Part shown: positions 34,908 to 48,250 of the stretch, in pieces | Numbering within the stretch: position 1 is the stretch's first letter | How the letters are laid out: every line of letters starts with the position of its first letter | Assembly (NCBI GenBank): GCA_037577475.1 | Contig: CM075189.1 | Span: 19,680,839-19,744,838, forward strand | DNA from: Chaunax sp. Z400 | Taxonomy: Eukaryota > Chordata > Actinopteri > Lophiiformes > Chaunacidae | Direction: 5' to 3' | DNA: 64,000 bases | The notes under the pieces: model-generated | Databases searched by the model: none | Told to the model about the DNA's origin: nothing | The model's input: the letters and a program-made list of their open reading frames with translations, nothing else | Position numbers and translations under genes: made by a program

Positions 34908-34948
<41 letters not shown>

Positions 34949-34995
34949 ATATATATATGTATATATGTATATATATACATATATATATATACATG

Positions 34996-35080
<85 letters not shown>
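34759..35080. repeat. 320 bp AT microsatellite with interspersed ATGTATAT/ATACATAT units
   Basis: An alternating A/T array broken at intervals by G or C, with a short GTGTGTGTATAT interruption near 34909-34920 and a pure (AT)n stretch at 35010-35078. It is self-complementary and generates long Tyr/Ile ORFs in most frames (up to 159 codons), none of which is a gene. Confidence 0.95.
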
Positions 35081-35086
<6 letters not shown>

Positions 35087-36789
35087 AAATATAATTTCAA
35101 GGACAAGAATTAACTTTTTCTCCTCAGTATATTCTTATATATTTTTTATATATATATCTTTTATATATATTTTAAAAAACATATTATATCCTATATATAT
35201 TTCTTCACTGCTCCTTTGGCTTTTCTGCTTTTGCTTTGTAGACTTGCTGACATTTCTCCACAAAATGTCAGCTTCACTTTAGGAAATCAATCACATTCCT
35301 GTAACAACCATATAGACATAAACACTGCAATTAATCAAAATACTGCAAACATTTGAAACGACAGCGTTAACTATATCCTCTATGAGTGCTATTTGCGTGT
35401 TTTCAGCTCCCTTTGGAGAAAAGGGTTTCATCTGTTACACTGATGCTTCTTTGTTATGAACTCGCGAACTAGCTGGGTCCTATTTTGGTTCGTCAGAGCG
35501 CAGCTGCAGAACAACAAGTTTCTCTATTCCTTCATGATCTTTTTATGGAAGTGACTATAGTTTGGGTTGTCAAATGTGAAAGAACTGTGGAAAAAATAGG
35601 TCCCACCTCTGCCTTTAAGTGCCTGTATCCTACCCTGCACACACTGAGATGTCTTACTTTCATTACCTCACAACATTCAATGCTGTATTGCTCAGCATTA
35701 GACCTGAAGCTTAAGGGAACACTGTTACCAGCACCACACAGGGCAATTAAAAAGGTTATGTCTTAAAGGTTATATCTTAAATACGCTGACCCTTCTTATG
35801 ACCTGAGGAGATCAAGAAAAGTTTTATTTTATTTATTTTCTCTGACCTTTAAGAATTATTTTCTAACTTAAAGGTTTCTCCAGGGAAGAAGATCATTTGA
35901 AGCCCATCTTTCTTTCTCCCAAAAACCCCATTGGAACCTGTTTAACAGATTTATTTATAGCATATTTCTAATCCAGAATCCTACGTAAAAATACAGTTAT
36001 AGCATTAAGCATCATCACATTACCCCCGACAAAAAATAAAGCATGTCTTCATGCTTGTCTGCATCAAACCCCATGCACAGTTATACCCCCCTGATAAATG
36101 CATGTCCCATCTGACTCTGACAATAATGTTGGGTGGAGAATGTATTAATATCCTCCTGAGCCCTAAGCACGCTCATTTGTACTGTCACCTTAATTCATCA
36201 GTTTATTTAGCTAGCAGGCTTCCATGCTTACCTTTTAAGAGGCAGTTATGTTGGCTGGTTTAATTTTGGACATACAGACCTTATTTTTACTTTCTTTTTT
36301 TTTTACTTTAAAGAAGGCCTACTTGAGATGCTCTTTATTAGATGGTGCTTTCCTTTATTGCTGCCTTAGGTATTTGTGAATTACAAAGGTTCTTAATTGC
36401 ATCCTCATGAATAATGGAGACCAACAATTACTTAAAGATACTCTACAAGCTCATATTATTTGCACATGTATATTAGGGGGAAAAATGGTGTCAGTGCAAC
36501 TTTCAGCCACGAGTTGTAGCACTGAGGGTGCTACAGAGCAGCACTCTTCCCAGTGAGCAAAGATGGATTATTTAAATTAATTCCATGATGTTACAACTAC
36601 TATGCAATACACCACACACTTTAAAAAAAGTGTATTACCTCCAGATCTCTTCAGGCAGATTTAAAGTGTCATAATCAAATTCTAGACCCTTCTTTAGCTC
36701 CAGTTGCTCCCAAAATAGCAGGACCTGCAAGACACCACACTGTTGACAGTAAGCTTCTGATTCAACGCTATGCTTAGATTCCCTTTTAA
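35081..36789. other. Noncoding desert, sixth block
   Basis: TATATTTT-rich flank to about 35200, then ordinary AT-rich DNA. No gene, tRNA or known repeat recognised. Confidence 0.5.
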
Positions 36790-37165
36790 ATGGTCAGTTT
36801 ACCCCAATTAAAATAAATGTTTCTATTTTTTCACAGGCCTCTAATAGTGATATCTGTTCTGCAATGACTTCTATCCAGCCATTTGTGGAGCTGTTCATCT
36901 CTGATAATGCAGTCTCCATGCTGATACAATGAAGTTGAACGGAATTCAAATCACAATGGAAGCGTTTTTCTCTCTAGAAACATTGTCCACATTACTCTGT
37001 CGAATCCACAGACCTCACTGTGAAATGTTTTCATCGTATCCACTTTAGATTGAAAAAAATAGTCTCATTTAGGGACGGAGGCAGAAACGTCAGAGACGGA
37101 TATCTCAAAACACAGACAAATTAAACCAACACTGTTTGCACCTCTAAATACCCGTAGAGGCAAAT
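36790..37165. repeat. Possible decayed fish interspersed repeat
   Basis: Phrases such as TCCACAGACCTCACTGTGAA, GACGGATATCTCAAAACACAG and CAAATTAAACCAACACTGTT recall a dispersed nonautonomous repeat seen in percomorph genomes. Termini are not evident and identification is from memory. Confidence 0.3.
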
Positions 37166-40100
37166 AGATTTTGTTGTTGTAATTTATTTTTTTAATTGAT
37201 CACTTGCAGCTTTATACCTTGTTTCTGATTATATTTCCAATTGAGATTCTTTTCTCCTGGGCAGGTACTTTAAACATTACCTGAGAATATTAATCTTGCT
37301 TTGAAGGACCATAATGTCCCTGCAGTCCTGTTCGTTACCTTAATGTTTCTGCTCATTTTCAGAAAATCTGGTGCCAGTCACACCACCGCCAGATTGCTTA
37401 AGACAACTGTTTAATTTACTGGGGGTGTTTAGGAAGGATTTTGCTCATATGACTGGTGCAAAACCGCCTACACTTTTATTATTAAGTGTATTAAGTATTA
37501 TTTTATTATAATATAAGTGTAGATGATTAAAGTGGCAACTAAAGTAATGTTCTGCATCCGATGACTTATAAAATGGTTTGCTCTTATACTTAAAGTCAAA
37601 ACTCACTCAGACATTCAAAATTCAAGTTAAAGTATATGGTATAAATTAATCTTGAAAGAGGTTCTGCTATAATTCTTGGAAAGATGCATCCATAGATTTA
37701 TAGCATTTGGCATCATTTAACATGGTCTGTTGGCTGCTGCTCTCTCCAAATGACCAGATTTAGTATGGTTTTCTACGTTCGTGGAGTTTTCTGAAATGTA
37801 TGCATCTACACCTACACAAAAAGAACTATAGATTTTCACACATCACAGAGGTCTGCAATAATTTTAACCTCTGGATATTTTTTTTCTCACCTTCTCTGCG
37901 TTCAAGTTCGTCTTCCATTTAATGTATAGAATGAGAGCACGCCTGTACGGCTATTTAGAGTGATGCAAAGACACGTTACACCATCTCAATCTGTGTCAGC
38001 CTATATGATATGTACACTTGGAAGAAGTCAGTGTCTGTTTGTGCCATATAGATTTATCACCTTAAGTTTATGACATTTCTGGAGAGAAAAAACAATCAAG
38101 GCACAGACGGAGTGGGGGTGGGGTGGCATTTGTCAGTGCTCTCATTGGGGTTCAAAAGTAGAATGCAAATGCCTGTCTTTGTCTTATCCAACACATTTTA
38201 TTTTTGTAACTGAGAAATCTGTTCAGGGGCCCCAACATTTTTTCCAACTGTCAGGGTGTCATTTGTCAGAAAAAAAAAAAGTGAAACTGAATCCCCACCC
38301 CCAGTCCTTCTGTATGTTGTGAGGTTATCGCTGTTTCAAACAGGCAAGGTGGGGGCGTGTAAGGGATGCACAGGTGGACATGGCAACCTGTTAACACAAA
38401 CGCGCATTTCATGGTTATGTTGCCCCTCGGAGAGCTCTTTGGCTGATAACCTGACTTCCTCTTTGACAACGCCATGCCCTGGTCTCCATCAGTCAACAAT
38501 AGCTTTTCAAGGAGCCAAAGTCGTAGGACTTGTCTCTAATTATTGAGATGTTAACCTTCAGGGAAGCCCTTTGCTCTTCACAGTCTAATGTTTTCTTCAC
38601 TCTTGTCCTTATTCTCCTCCTGCTTCCTCTCCTTTTCCTCCCCCCCCCTGGTTTGTCTCCTCTGCCAGCAGCCTGCACAGTGAGGCCATCGAGCCATTAG
38701 TGACTCCCAGCACTGATAATGAAGGCACAGAGGTGGTCTGAGCCGGTATGGTGCAGGAGCTGGAGCACAGGAGGAAGGTGGATTAGGATAATTACCTGGC
38801 TACTGGGGGATGATGAGAAAGATGTCTCACTTCCTGCAGGCCTCGATCAGAAAAGGACCAAGTGCAGTATAATCAGGTGTGACACCATTTGCTCAGAGAA
38901 GAAAGAAAATTAGTTCAAATCATTTCTAACGATCAAAATATGAAATGACGCATTTCTGATTTTTTTGTGACAATGATTGCCCATTTTCTGTTTTTGCAGG
39001 TGTCCTCCCTTGCGTGTATGTTTGTATTTGTTGTAGCTGTTTTTTTAGTTGTTTTTTTTTAGGTCTGTCACACTTACTGTACCTAAGTCTTAAATATCCA
39101 CACTCACAGAGACTTTGAAGAGCCTATGAGGTCAAGTTTTTAAATTATGGTCTGCACCCACATCAGGCTTTCTCTCCCCACTCCTGTAAATCCATTTTCC
39201 ACACAATGCATTTCAAATCAAAGTAGCGTCACCATAACAAGCCTTAGGAAACATTAAGCCATAGTGCATTACTTTCATGTATGATAGCATAGCCCCTGTA
39301 TGCTTTGATGTGCTCACTTTAAAAAAAAAAGAAGAAGCTTTATTAATAACAACACACTGTCTCCTTCTCACACCGGCATCAGATTCTGGTGCTCCTTTCT
39401 CTCCTCCTGAACTACATCCCTCACTCATTCCATGCCTCAGCTCCTTCATCCCTCCCCAGCCCCTGAGCCCTGTCTTGGGATTGGCCTGTTTGTGTTTGGA
39501 AGGGGGGGTGGATTAGAGGGAATTACATGGGCCTAAAGATGAAGAGAGTGACAAAGACCTATCAGAGGGCAGAGAGTGTGTACTGCTGCATCATCATTGG
39601 TTGCTGTGCAAATCAGACATGTCTTCATTTCTACCAGCCATCCTCTCCAAGTGCAGAGCTTTTATTTCCAAGCCTGGGGATGGAGGCAGAGACAGAGAGA
39701 AACTGGTGTGTGTGTGTGTGTGTGTGTCAGGATAAGACTTTCTGTTTGCTGTTTAAGTGTGTGTGTGTGTGTGCACATGTGTTTGCTTGCCAGGTTCTGT
39801 GCAGTAAACATCTTAGGGATATGGAGGGATGAGCGTGTACACACTGACAGCACTCACCTCCTTCTAAGCTGGCCAAAATACAAATACTGGTGCAGATTTT
39901 CAGTGTCGCTCTTGCTAAACACATTCCCTATCAATGGGGGGCCTGATTTATATCCATGTAAAACCTACTTAGGATACAGATATCTCACTGATTTCAGCTC
40001 CATCACAGGATATTTTGCATTAAGTTATGTCAAAGCACACAATGGCTGTTCAGTGTTTGCTGGTATTTTCTTTCTGACAATTTCAAAGCGATGTTGGCAA

Positions 40101-40540
40101 TTTACTGGAACACTCAGCAGCTCCCCACATTCATCTCTTGATTTGATTTCCTGCCTTTGTGTTTTCTTTTTGTTTTGGTGTGCTATAATTTCAACCTAAT
40201 TGTCAAACAACAACCTCTCCAGCAGTTCCACAAGTCATTCAAATGCAATCCATGGTTGTATTATATATAAGAAATAAACGTTTTATTAAGCAGGATATCA
40301 TAATATACTTATTTCCATTTCTTTCTTTTGTTTGAAGGTTGCTCTATGCAGCTTTTCAAAAGCTTCATTGACCTGCATGTATTTCATTGGTTACATATAC
40401 CATACAGGCATCAGTTCAGTGTTATCCGGTGTTAGACACAGTCTTGCAGACTTGCAGTGGAAACCCTTCATCAAGTTAATATGAGGAACCTGCCTGTTGA
40501 GCTTGTTCTGCACCAGACCATTGTCAGTATTTTCCTGCTT
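37166..40540. other. Noncoding desert, seventh block with GT microsatellites
   Basis: No gene recognised. GT runs lie at 39706-39727 and 39757-39772. A 207-codon open frame (39576-40199) runs through these repeats, has no domain, and is flanked by equally open frames on both strands, so it is treated as chance. Confidence 0.55.
39706..39772. repeat. Paired (GT)n microsatellites
   Basis: Two GT runs, of 22 and about 16 nt, separated by about 29 nt of unique sequence. Confidence 0.85.
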
Positions 40541-40860
40541 GTCAGGATGCAGTCAGTTGACTCTGGCTGTCTGAACAGTGATATGAAGGTTGATGCGTTG
40601 GCTGAGATTGAGGCGACTCTGCTATCCTCCTCACCCATAATAGATTTGCGTGGTCCGCGGGTCCTCTGGGGTCACCTGGCTCCGCTCCCTGCCATTTCTG
40701 GCCACATCGATTGCAGAGGCCATCCCAGCGCAGAGACCATGAGTTCGGCTTCAAAGTCCTCCCGCCCACTTCCTGACACCTGTTGTTCAATTTCGAACAG
40801 AGGGCACATTTCCTTTCCGTTTCCTCCGATCTCTGTTGCCTTTCTAAGAACAGGTTAAGG
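40541..40860. other. GC-richer unique block of unknown role
   Basis: This stretch is clearly richer in G+C and complexity than its surroundings and is open in overlapping frames on both strands (133 and 111 codons). Neither translation shows a known domain or splice signal. It could be a regulatory element, a noncoding exon or a decayed insertion. Confidence 0.3.
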
Positions 40861-43279
40861 ACATGGAGCTGACACAACTCCTCCCTGTCATCTCCTTCAG
40901 CCTCTTCCCCCAGTCGCCGTGCTGTGAGAGAGGGTGAGAGTTAAGCCCCATCCAGACACTACACAATTGCACAAAAGCGAAAATATGCTTTTGATTTAAT
41001 TATGGCCTAAGAATGCAAATGAAAGTGATTTGGTAATTTTGTAATTTTTGGTTAGGCTACATTCTCATTGTCATAAATATAATATTGCTTTCAATATCAT
41101 GAATATAGTAAATCCCTACAGGTGACTGACAAAATAACAACATGAAAACAGACCACTATTAGTCATTTATGGTATTAAATTCTAGGCAGACATTATTCAT
41201 AACACAAAACAGTATGAACATCAGTTAATTAATGTAATAACTTCTCGATAATGATGCATTAAATTAAGTGAACTTTTCAGGCTTTCACCTGAAATATGTT
41301 TCATCAATAGCTGATCAGCAGCTATTCAGTGGTATGAATGTATCTATCTGCCTGTTAGTGAAGTAACAAATGGTAACAAATGCTATCGAACACACATCTT
41401 ATTTCCACGAGGGCTGTCGGACAATTAGCTCCAAGAATACGTATTAATCAATCGAGAATTTAGAATCTGCTTATTAAGCCCAGCCATTTTTCCCTCCAAA
41501 ACATTAGCAGATCTCAGTATGTCCGCTACTCTTGTGAACAGGGATGAGAAGGAGATAGAGGGAGAGGAAATAAAGGTCTGATGAGTTTGGCAAAGAGAGG
41601 ATGGAGGCTGAGACAGATGGCATGAAGTCTGCAGCACTCTGGCGTGGCTCGCCTGGTGCTAAAATCCTCTCTCACATTCCAACAAATCCTACCAGGAGGC
41701 TGGGGAGTCTGTCACACCAGTCCAAGGATCCACAGACACCCCCCACCCCACCCCCCAACCCCTCCCAAAAAAAAATCTCTTGCTTTGTCGACCTGGCCCA
41801 GCTGAGCATCTGACCGCCCTGAGTTGCGTTCTTGCTAATTTACCCTCACATATGTGTACATTCACACATTAACATGTATAGAGGTGGATTATTTTGCCTT
41901 TTACACGCCTGGTATAAGATAAGAAGCACCAGGGGGTGCAGATATGAAGAAATGCTGCTGCTCTTATGGAGACAGAGCCAGTGGACGTTAACTGATGGAG
42001 GTGGGCTTTACTGTCACTCCACTGTAATAAATCTTATTCAGTAAACACTGGGCCAGACCTTTGGGTAAAGTCTACAGTCTGTTTACAGTACATCAGAGAA
42101 GGAATACATAAGAAGCCTTTGGATTAGTTTCACATCAGCCTGCATCAGGCCAGGATCTAGAACAGAAACGCTGCAGTCCAAATCTTGGTCCAAACATATA
42201 CTCCTCAGATTGAAGCCTTGCTGTGAGCCTTAAAATCCAAAGTGGACAGTAACTGTGATTACACACATCGCACAAAACCAATAACTCTATATGACATCTT
42301 CATCTCCAAGCCCTGTACTATTAGATATCCTTTTTTAATTTCTAAAGCATGATTTCTTCTCCCATCTCAAACTGTTTCTTCTGGTTCAAAGGAACAGTCT
42401 TATTTATTTTTTACTTGCTGCCTCTCTGCCTGCCTTCTGGTTGTTCTAATGAATGACTTATGAGATGATGTGCTGCTGTGAGGAGGTCACAGGGGGCTTC
42501 GGAATCACATTACTGTTAATGATAATAAAAAGAACAATCTGTGCTAAACCTCTTGGATGTCCTCTCTTCCCTTCCCATGTGGAATGAATGTTTTATCTAC
42601 TACTGTTTGGAATGTTTGTAAATGTTTTTAAATGGAAGTCTATCCAATTAAATGCAGACATATTTATTTTTTTCCTTTTATGCAAACAATGCATTTTGAT
42701 AAAAGGCTGCTCTGATGAAAGATATGCAATGGTGCACCATCTGGGCTATGAAGTACAACCAAGTACAACCTCAGCCACATCTTAGCAACATAGTTCAGCA
42801 TGAGAAAATACATCCTTGATATTTGTGCACAACAAATCCCAAGAAGACTCAAAATACGAACATAACATTTGATAAGGGTTATGCAAGAGTTTGTTTTTCA
42901 TTTCTGAGCTTCTGGTCCAGCTCAACCTAAATTATAGCAAGTAGGTGCAAACTGACCTTCAAAACAAAGCTGTCGAAGCATGCATATGATAAATGACCAC
43001 TTTCCTCATATTTGCATGATATATAGGTTCAACACCAACGTTGAAAACATTCCATTTTTACAGCTTGAAATAACGTAAGTGGTAAAACTGATGTTGACAG
43101 TTTTTGAAAAAGTTTTGAACAAAAAACACAGACATTTTAAATGACCACAAAATAATACACCTATAGCAGTTCCTTATAACTTTTAACAAGGGTCATCTTG
43201 CTGTGTACTGTACATTTTCAATGCTGGTGCAAGCCATTGTATCAGCAACACCAAAGTTTTATCTGGGGTTGTTTACATT
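40861..43279. other. Noncoding desert, eighth block
   Basis: AT-rich noncoding DNA with a C-rich patch at 41738-41765 and a CTCF-like palindromic motif at 41926-41939. No gene recognised. Confidence 0.5.
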
Positions 43280-43700
43280 CTTCTGACATTCAAAGCAGAT
43301 CATCAGTGACTTTCCCTTCCACCACCACCACAGAGATAGAGTTGCTGGCTGTCCTTCCTACATGGCGGGGCAGCTTGGCGTCCCTAGGCTCATTGGCAAT
43401 GCAGATGTCACCCACAGGATAGGAAAGTGGCAGGGTCGATTGCGCCTTGGTGTGGCTTCTGGCAGCATCCCTTCCTTTCTGGCCCGGTGAAAGGGCAGGG
43501 ATGGGGAGCCCATTCTCTCAGTGCATTGATCGAAGGCCAGCCCTCCATTAGCTGCCGTCAGAGCTAAAGGTCAGCTAAGGCCAACGGATGGGTCCAATAT
43601 GCACATCCTGTTGCGTGACTCATTCGCACACCTTGGGATTGAGTCCTTGTCACTTTGGTCTGTGCTGCCTCCCACTCCTGGTTGATGATGGCCACTCTGC
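43280..43700. other. GC-richer unique block of unknown role
   Basis: A 420 bp G+C-rich, repeat-free block in AT-rich desert, starting with a (CCA)n patch (43318-43331). Open frames are short (72-74 codons) and without domains. Possible regulatory element or noncoding exon. Confidence 0.3.
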
Positions 43701-46700
43701 TCAGAATAGTACACCCCTCTCTGATGGGTTGATGTGGGCAAAACTCACTTGTTTATCCCTATTTTTGTTTGATGTCAGCTACACTATGCATTATTGTTGC
43801 TTTTAGAGATATTATCACCTCCTGCCAAATTAAAAGAGCCTTCCTTCTAATTTTCTTCAGCAGAAATTGCTTAATAAATGAACAGGCCCTGATTTCCACT
43901 GATGATCACACAGCAATACAATTGCATCAAATTGCTCACCCAGTAATGGTGCACCACATCATGCTCATCAAAGAGTGTCAACTACTGCCTGGTGTGGTTT
44001 ACATTAATACAACCAGGCTGTGAAAGGGGGATGATTGTGGTGCTAAATGCTGTAGAGGCTGGCAGGATCCATTTCTTGACGTGTCAAGGGCAACAGTGAT
44101 AGAGAGGGTTGAGCCTGAGTCTACACACACAGAAGCAGATGAGCTCTTTTGCACCAACACACATGCATTCATGTTGGCACAAAAGTGCACACACATACGC
44201 AGACAAAATCAGCCCCACATCACATAGAGATGATTGTCTCTTGCCTCTGTCAGGTTGTGCTTTTTTTTTTTTGCAGCCATCGAGACCTCATCCTGGGAAA
44301 TTGAGCAATTTCTGATTGAAAACAGTGCTGGTAATTAGAGCACTCACTATTTGTAACCACTTGGCATTGCATTAGTATGCAAAGCTGGCAGCCAGCTTAT
44401 CTTAGGGAAAACGTTTGTTTCCTTAATTGCCCTCTTAGGACAAAAGTGAATGCGGTGGGTGGGGAGAGAAGAGAGTAAATGTTAACGTGCTGCAGTAAGA
44501 ATGGAGACTGGTGTGTTGAGGGGACGTGACTCCCTGAGCACAGGGGTTAAACTCCACTAATAGGCTCCATACAACACACATGGGCACACACATATAGGCA
44601 CAAAGTAACAGCGGAACACTCATACACCCACATATGGGCACACTTACATTGGCACATGGGCACATGGAGGCACAGAAAGACAACTATGATGAATATGCAC
44701 ATTCCAGGACACACACAATTAGGCACAATTAACTCCATAGACCATGTAAAAATAACTATTCACCACACTAATAAATTAATTGAGCCTGTCTTTAAATACA
44801 GAATCCATTAAGAAGGAGGAAATTAGCTTTCTTCAGTTAACTAACATGGTTAAATAAATACTGTATCTTAAACCTACAGCGCATATACTCACACACATGT
44901 GCAGATATCAAATGTTACATTAAATTATTAATCATCCCTTGTCATCTGTTGAATGCGAACCTGTATTCATTCTGTAAACAACTCTTCTTACATAGCCCCT
45001 GTCATATTTGGTCATCGTCTTTCCAAGTCTGCATTATTTTGCTGATCATCTTCTTCTTGTCACACCTGTTCACAGATGGATGGATGTGGAAATCTTAACC
45101 AGATCCAGGAGGGATGGAAGCAAAAATATTTCCACCCTGAAAAGTTACTTTTTGCTATTAAATAGTATTGAAGTTTTCAGAGATGGAAATTGTTATTTTA
45201 TGCACCAGTGACTCGTGGGGTGTTTGAGATAGTAGCTGAATTACTATGATTTCCCCAGATTGTTGGACAGGAGTATCTATATCTAAGAGGACCAGATAAT
45301 GAGATATTGTCACTTTCACAAAGAGGAAATGTTGTAGGGCTATAATTTAAATCTGCCATATGTAAAGACTGATAGAGACTGATTTACTTTCAATATCCAA
45401 CTGTGCATGTATGAAATTCGATTCTCACAGTTTACTCAGAAAAAAGGTCTTTATGTGTGTATTTAACTGGCAAAACGACAAAGGATCTCTTAGATATTTT
45501 CATTTTACTATTTTAATTGAACAAATGTTGTTTCTCCATGAAAAAAAAAACACTGTAGAGTGAAGCTTAAAAGTAATAAAGCAGCCAGGGGACAGGTGAC
45601 GTAGAAGATTGAGATGGGGATTTTTGTCATTTTTATAATTTTATATTTGAAAAAAGGTTAACAGCATATATTAAATCTCTTCTTTTGAACCCACTTCCTC
45701 ACAAACACACAGAGAACAAACACACAGAGAAACAGTATTTTAAATGGGACAATATTTTGTGACACAAAATCAAAACATCTGACTGTGACTATAATTTACT
45801 CATTATTTCTTCTCCTGTGTAACAAAAACACAGACTAAAAATCACAACAGAATAAGCTTCATAACGGACCTTGATGTCAGAATTAGACGCCTGAACACCA
45901 TTTTTTAGCCTTGAGGTTATTGATCATAAGGAAACACGTCGTCAGCTATGTCGAAAAAAAGTTAACAGCCCGGTTTTTGTAGCGTGCAGCAAACTATTGT
46001 CGAAATAAAAAACAGAAAATAAAACAAATTTAAAAAACCGAACGAAACAGTTATAAGTGAGGTAGTTTTAGCAAAAATAAAATTAAAACTGTTTTAATTT
46101 CTTCATTTCACTTAGAGCAAAAACAAGAGATGCTCATACAGATAGATGGGATTTGGTGAAAGTATCCCCAGAGTTTGGGCCCATGGCCTTCTCATGAACT
46201 TTGGTCACTCGGCTTCTCCCTCAAAATCAGCATTAAAACTATTTTTATTTTATCGGCTTGGTTTTAGTCCTTAAAACGACAAAATGATCATGATCTTATG
46301 ACGGCCAATTCGATTAACTGCTGTCAGATAAAATCAAGTTTCTTTCTTCTTATCTGTTGCGTAATTAGTTTTAATAATAATACAAAAGTGTCTCCTTTTG
46401 TAAAGTGTGCACAATAAAAAAATTATATCAACTGAAAAAACATAGATTTAAAGTCAAAACCACCTAAACGATGAGGGACAATTGACCAGGAGCCGCTCAT
46501 TTTCCTGTTTTAAATAATTTGGACGAATAGCGTTAAAATGATTATTTCAAAGCTATAGCTGTGTTGATGTTTTAATTAGCCACAGATAATAAAAAGCGGT
46601 CAAAATAAGCTGTCTTTATTACTCTTAATACTAGACTTCTTAAGAAATATGTGCAAATATTTATATGTGCACCTCCAAATAGACTACAGCATGCGTGCAC

Positions 46701-47870
46701 TCACGTGCACGCGCGGCGGGTGGGCTCGCAGACTTGTCTGTGTGCATGTGATTGTTTGTGGAAGAGTGTTTGCCACATTTCCTGATGAATATCATGTCAC
46801 TTAGTCCTTGCAGGTTTCTATAAATCATTTTTGACTCCATAAACAAATGACTTCAGCAGTCATTAAAGAAATTCCGGGCTTGAGTTTAAGGCATCAACAC
46901 GATGCTTTTTTCCCCCTGTTCTTCATTATAAATTATGAGGCTGCGACTTATTTGAATGTAAACCTGAGTCCACACAATGATGACTGCTGTGTTACTTTAT
47001 TCCCTCTAATCACCTCCGGCTGAAGGTTTGAGACTTCCTTGAAGTTGTGTGAGACAAACTGGCTTTTGGAGAGTTGAATCAGTGTCCGTGTGTACACACC
47101 ATGTCCAACAAAAGCAGGGGCTAATCCACCTAATTTACACAATGCACAGGGCCCTGTTTACATGGGCTATACCCACAGAGGGCCTCTGTCTCGTCTACCC
47201 TGCATTTCAGACCGGCCTGACCGAGGTAGACTTTATTTATCTCTCTCTCTCTTATGCGAAAGAAAGGCAAAGTGAATGAGCATGCAGTCAACAAAGCCAA
47301 AGAAGATAATGTGGCTCCACACAGAGAGCATAAACGAATTTCCCAAGCTTCACTTATTGCGCGTTTCATGAAATCATTATTTCTTAAGATAAATCATATT
47401 TTATATTCCACTCTGGGATTTACCCCATTGTCCTGAAAAGTCGGAAAAAGTGAAGGCTACTACAAAACGTGTCCAAAGTTTATTCAGTCCATTTACCCTA
47501 TCAACGACATGACTGAACCATGAAGAATGGCCAACGAATTATCGTGTCAAGCAGCAGGCTTTTTTACTAAAATAATTCAAGCACCTGAACACATCACACA
47601 TACGAACTAAAGCAGAATAAAGCAGTATTATTCTAAAGAGTCGCGTTACATCCTGCATATGTAAGGCAGGTCTGAATTAAAATGATTGACATGATTGATA
47701 CCAGGACTTAAAATGCTCCAACTATCATCAAAATGAAAACCTAAACCCCCATGTACACAACACACACAAAAGCATTGTCTCATTTCATGTCTTTTCAGCA
47801 CAATCACCTATTGACTAATTAGGCTATAAATTCCCGGATCTATCTGTAATGCTATCATTACAGTACAGAT
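43701..47870. other. Noncoding desert, ninth block
   Basis: No gene recognised. It includes a GGCACA-rich degenerate tandem (44575-44720) that yields a Cys/Val/Pro ORF on the minus strand, and AT-rich sequence at 45900-46650 with many TAAT cores. Confidence 0.55.
44575..44720. repeat. Degenerate CACATGGGCACA-type tandem
   Basis: Irregular units built from GGCACA and CACATGGG recur about ten times. Likely a decayed minisatellite. Confidence 0.5.
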
Positions 47871-48250
47871 TTCATCTTAGCTCTTTCTTTTCCGTCTGTT
47901 TTACTGTTTTCATAATTGATTTTTTTTTTTTCCAGCAGGAGAAGGTAATTACTTTGGCACAGCTAGGTAAATTCCGGCGCTCAATTGAAATGTTCCGCTT
48001 TAATCCTTTATAAATCCCTAATGCCGTGACATGAAGAAGCTTCAGGTGAGCGTCGCACCGTGAGGGGCGGAGGATTTCGTCATGAACATAAAACAAGATT
48101 ACTAGATCTTTATCATCGAGTATTCCCCAATCTGAGAACATCAAATTCACAGTCTCACATTCAAATATTGGAGTTTGTATTTTGAACACATTTGTCAGGG
48201 GTTTCTTTCCTTTGACCGAAGAGCAGGCAAGTTTATTCATGTCAATCAGT
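47871..48250. promoter_or_regulatory. Candidate conserved-looking block
   Basis: Complex repeat-free DNA with intact-looking motifs (TTTGGCAC, GTAATTAC, CCCTAATGCC), open on the minus strand for 122 codons without a domain. The character resembles vertebrate conserved noncoding elements; this is impression, not proof. Confidence 0.25.

Noticed and set aside
34728..35282. Tyr/Ile-rich ORFs up to 159 codons in most frames
   Set aside because: They are translations of the AT microsatellite, open in nearly all frames because of its composition.
39576..40199. 207-codon plus-strand ORF
   Set aside because: It crosses two GT microsatellites, has no domain, start context or splice signals, and overlaps other open frames.
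47872..48240. 122-codon minus-strand ORF
   Set aside because: No domain recognised; listed instead as a conserved-looking noncoding block.
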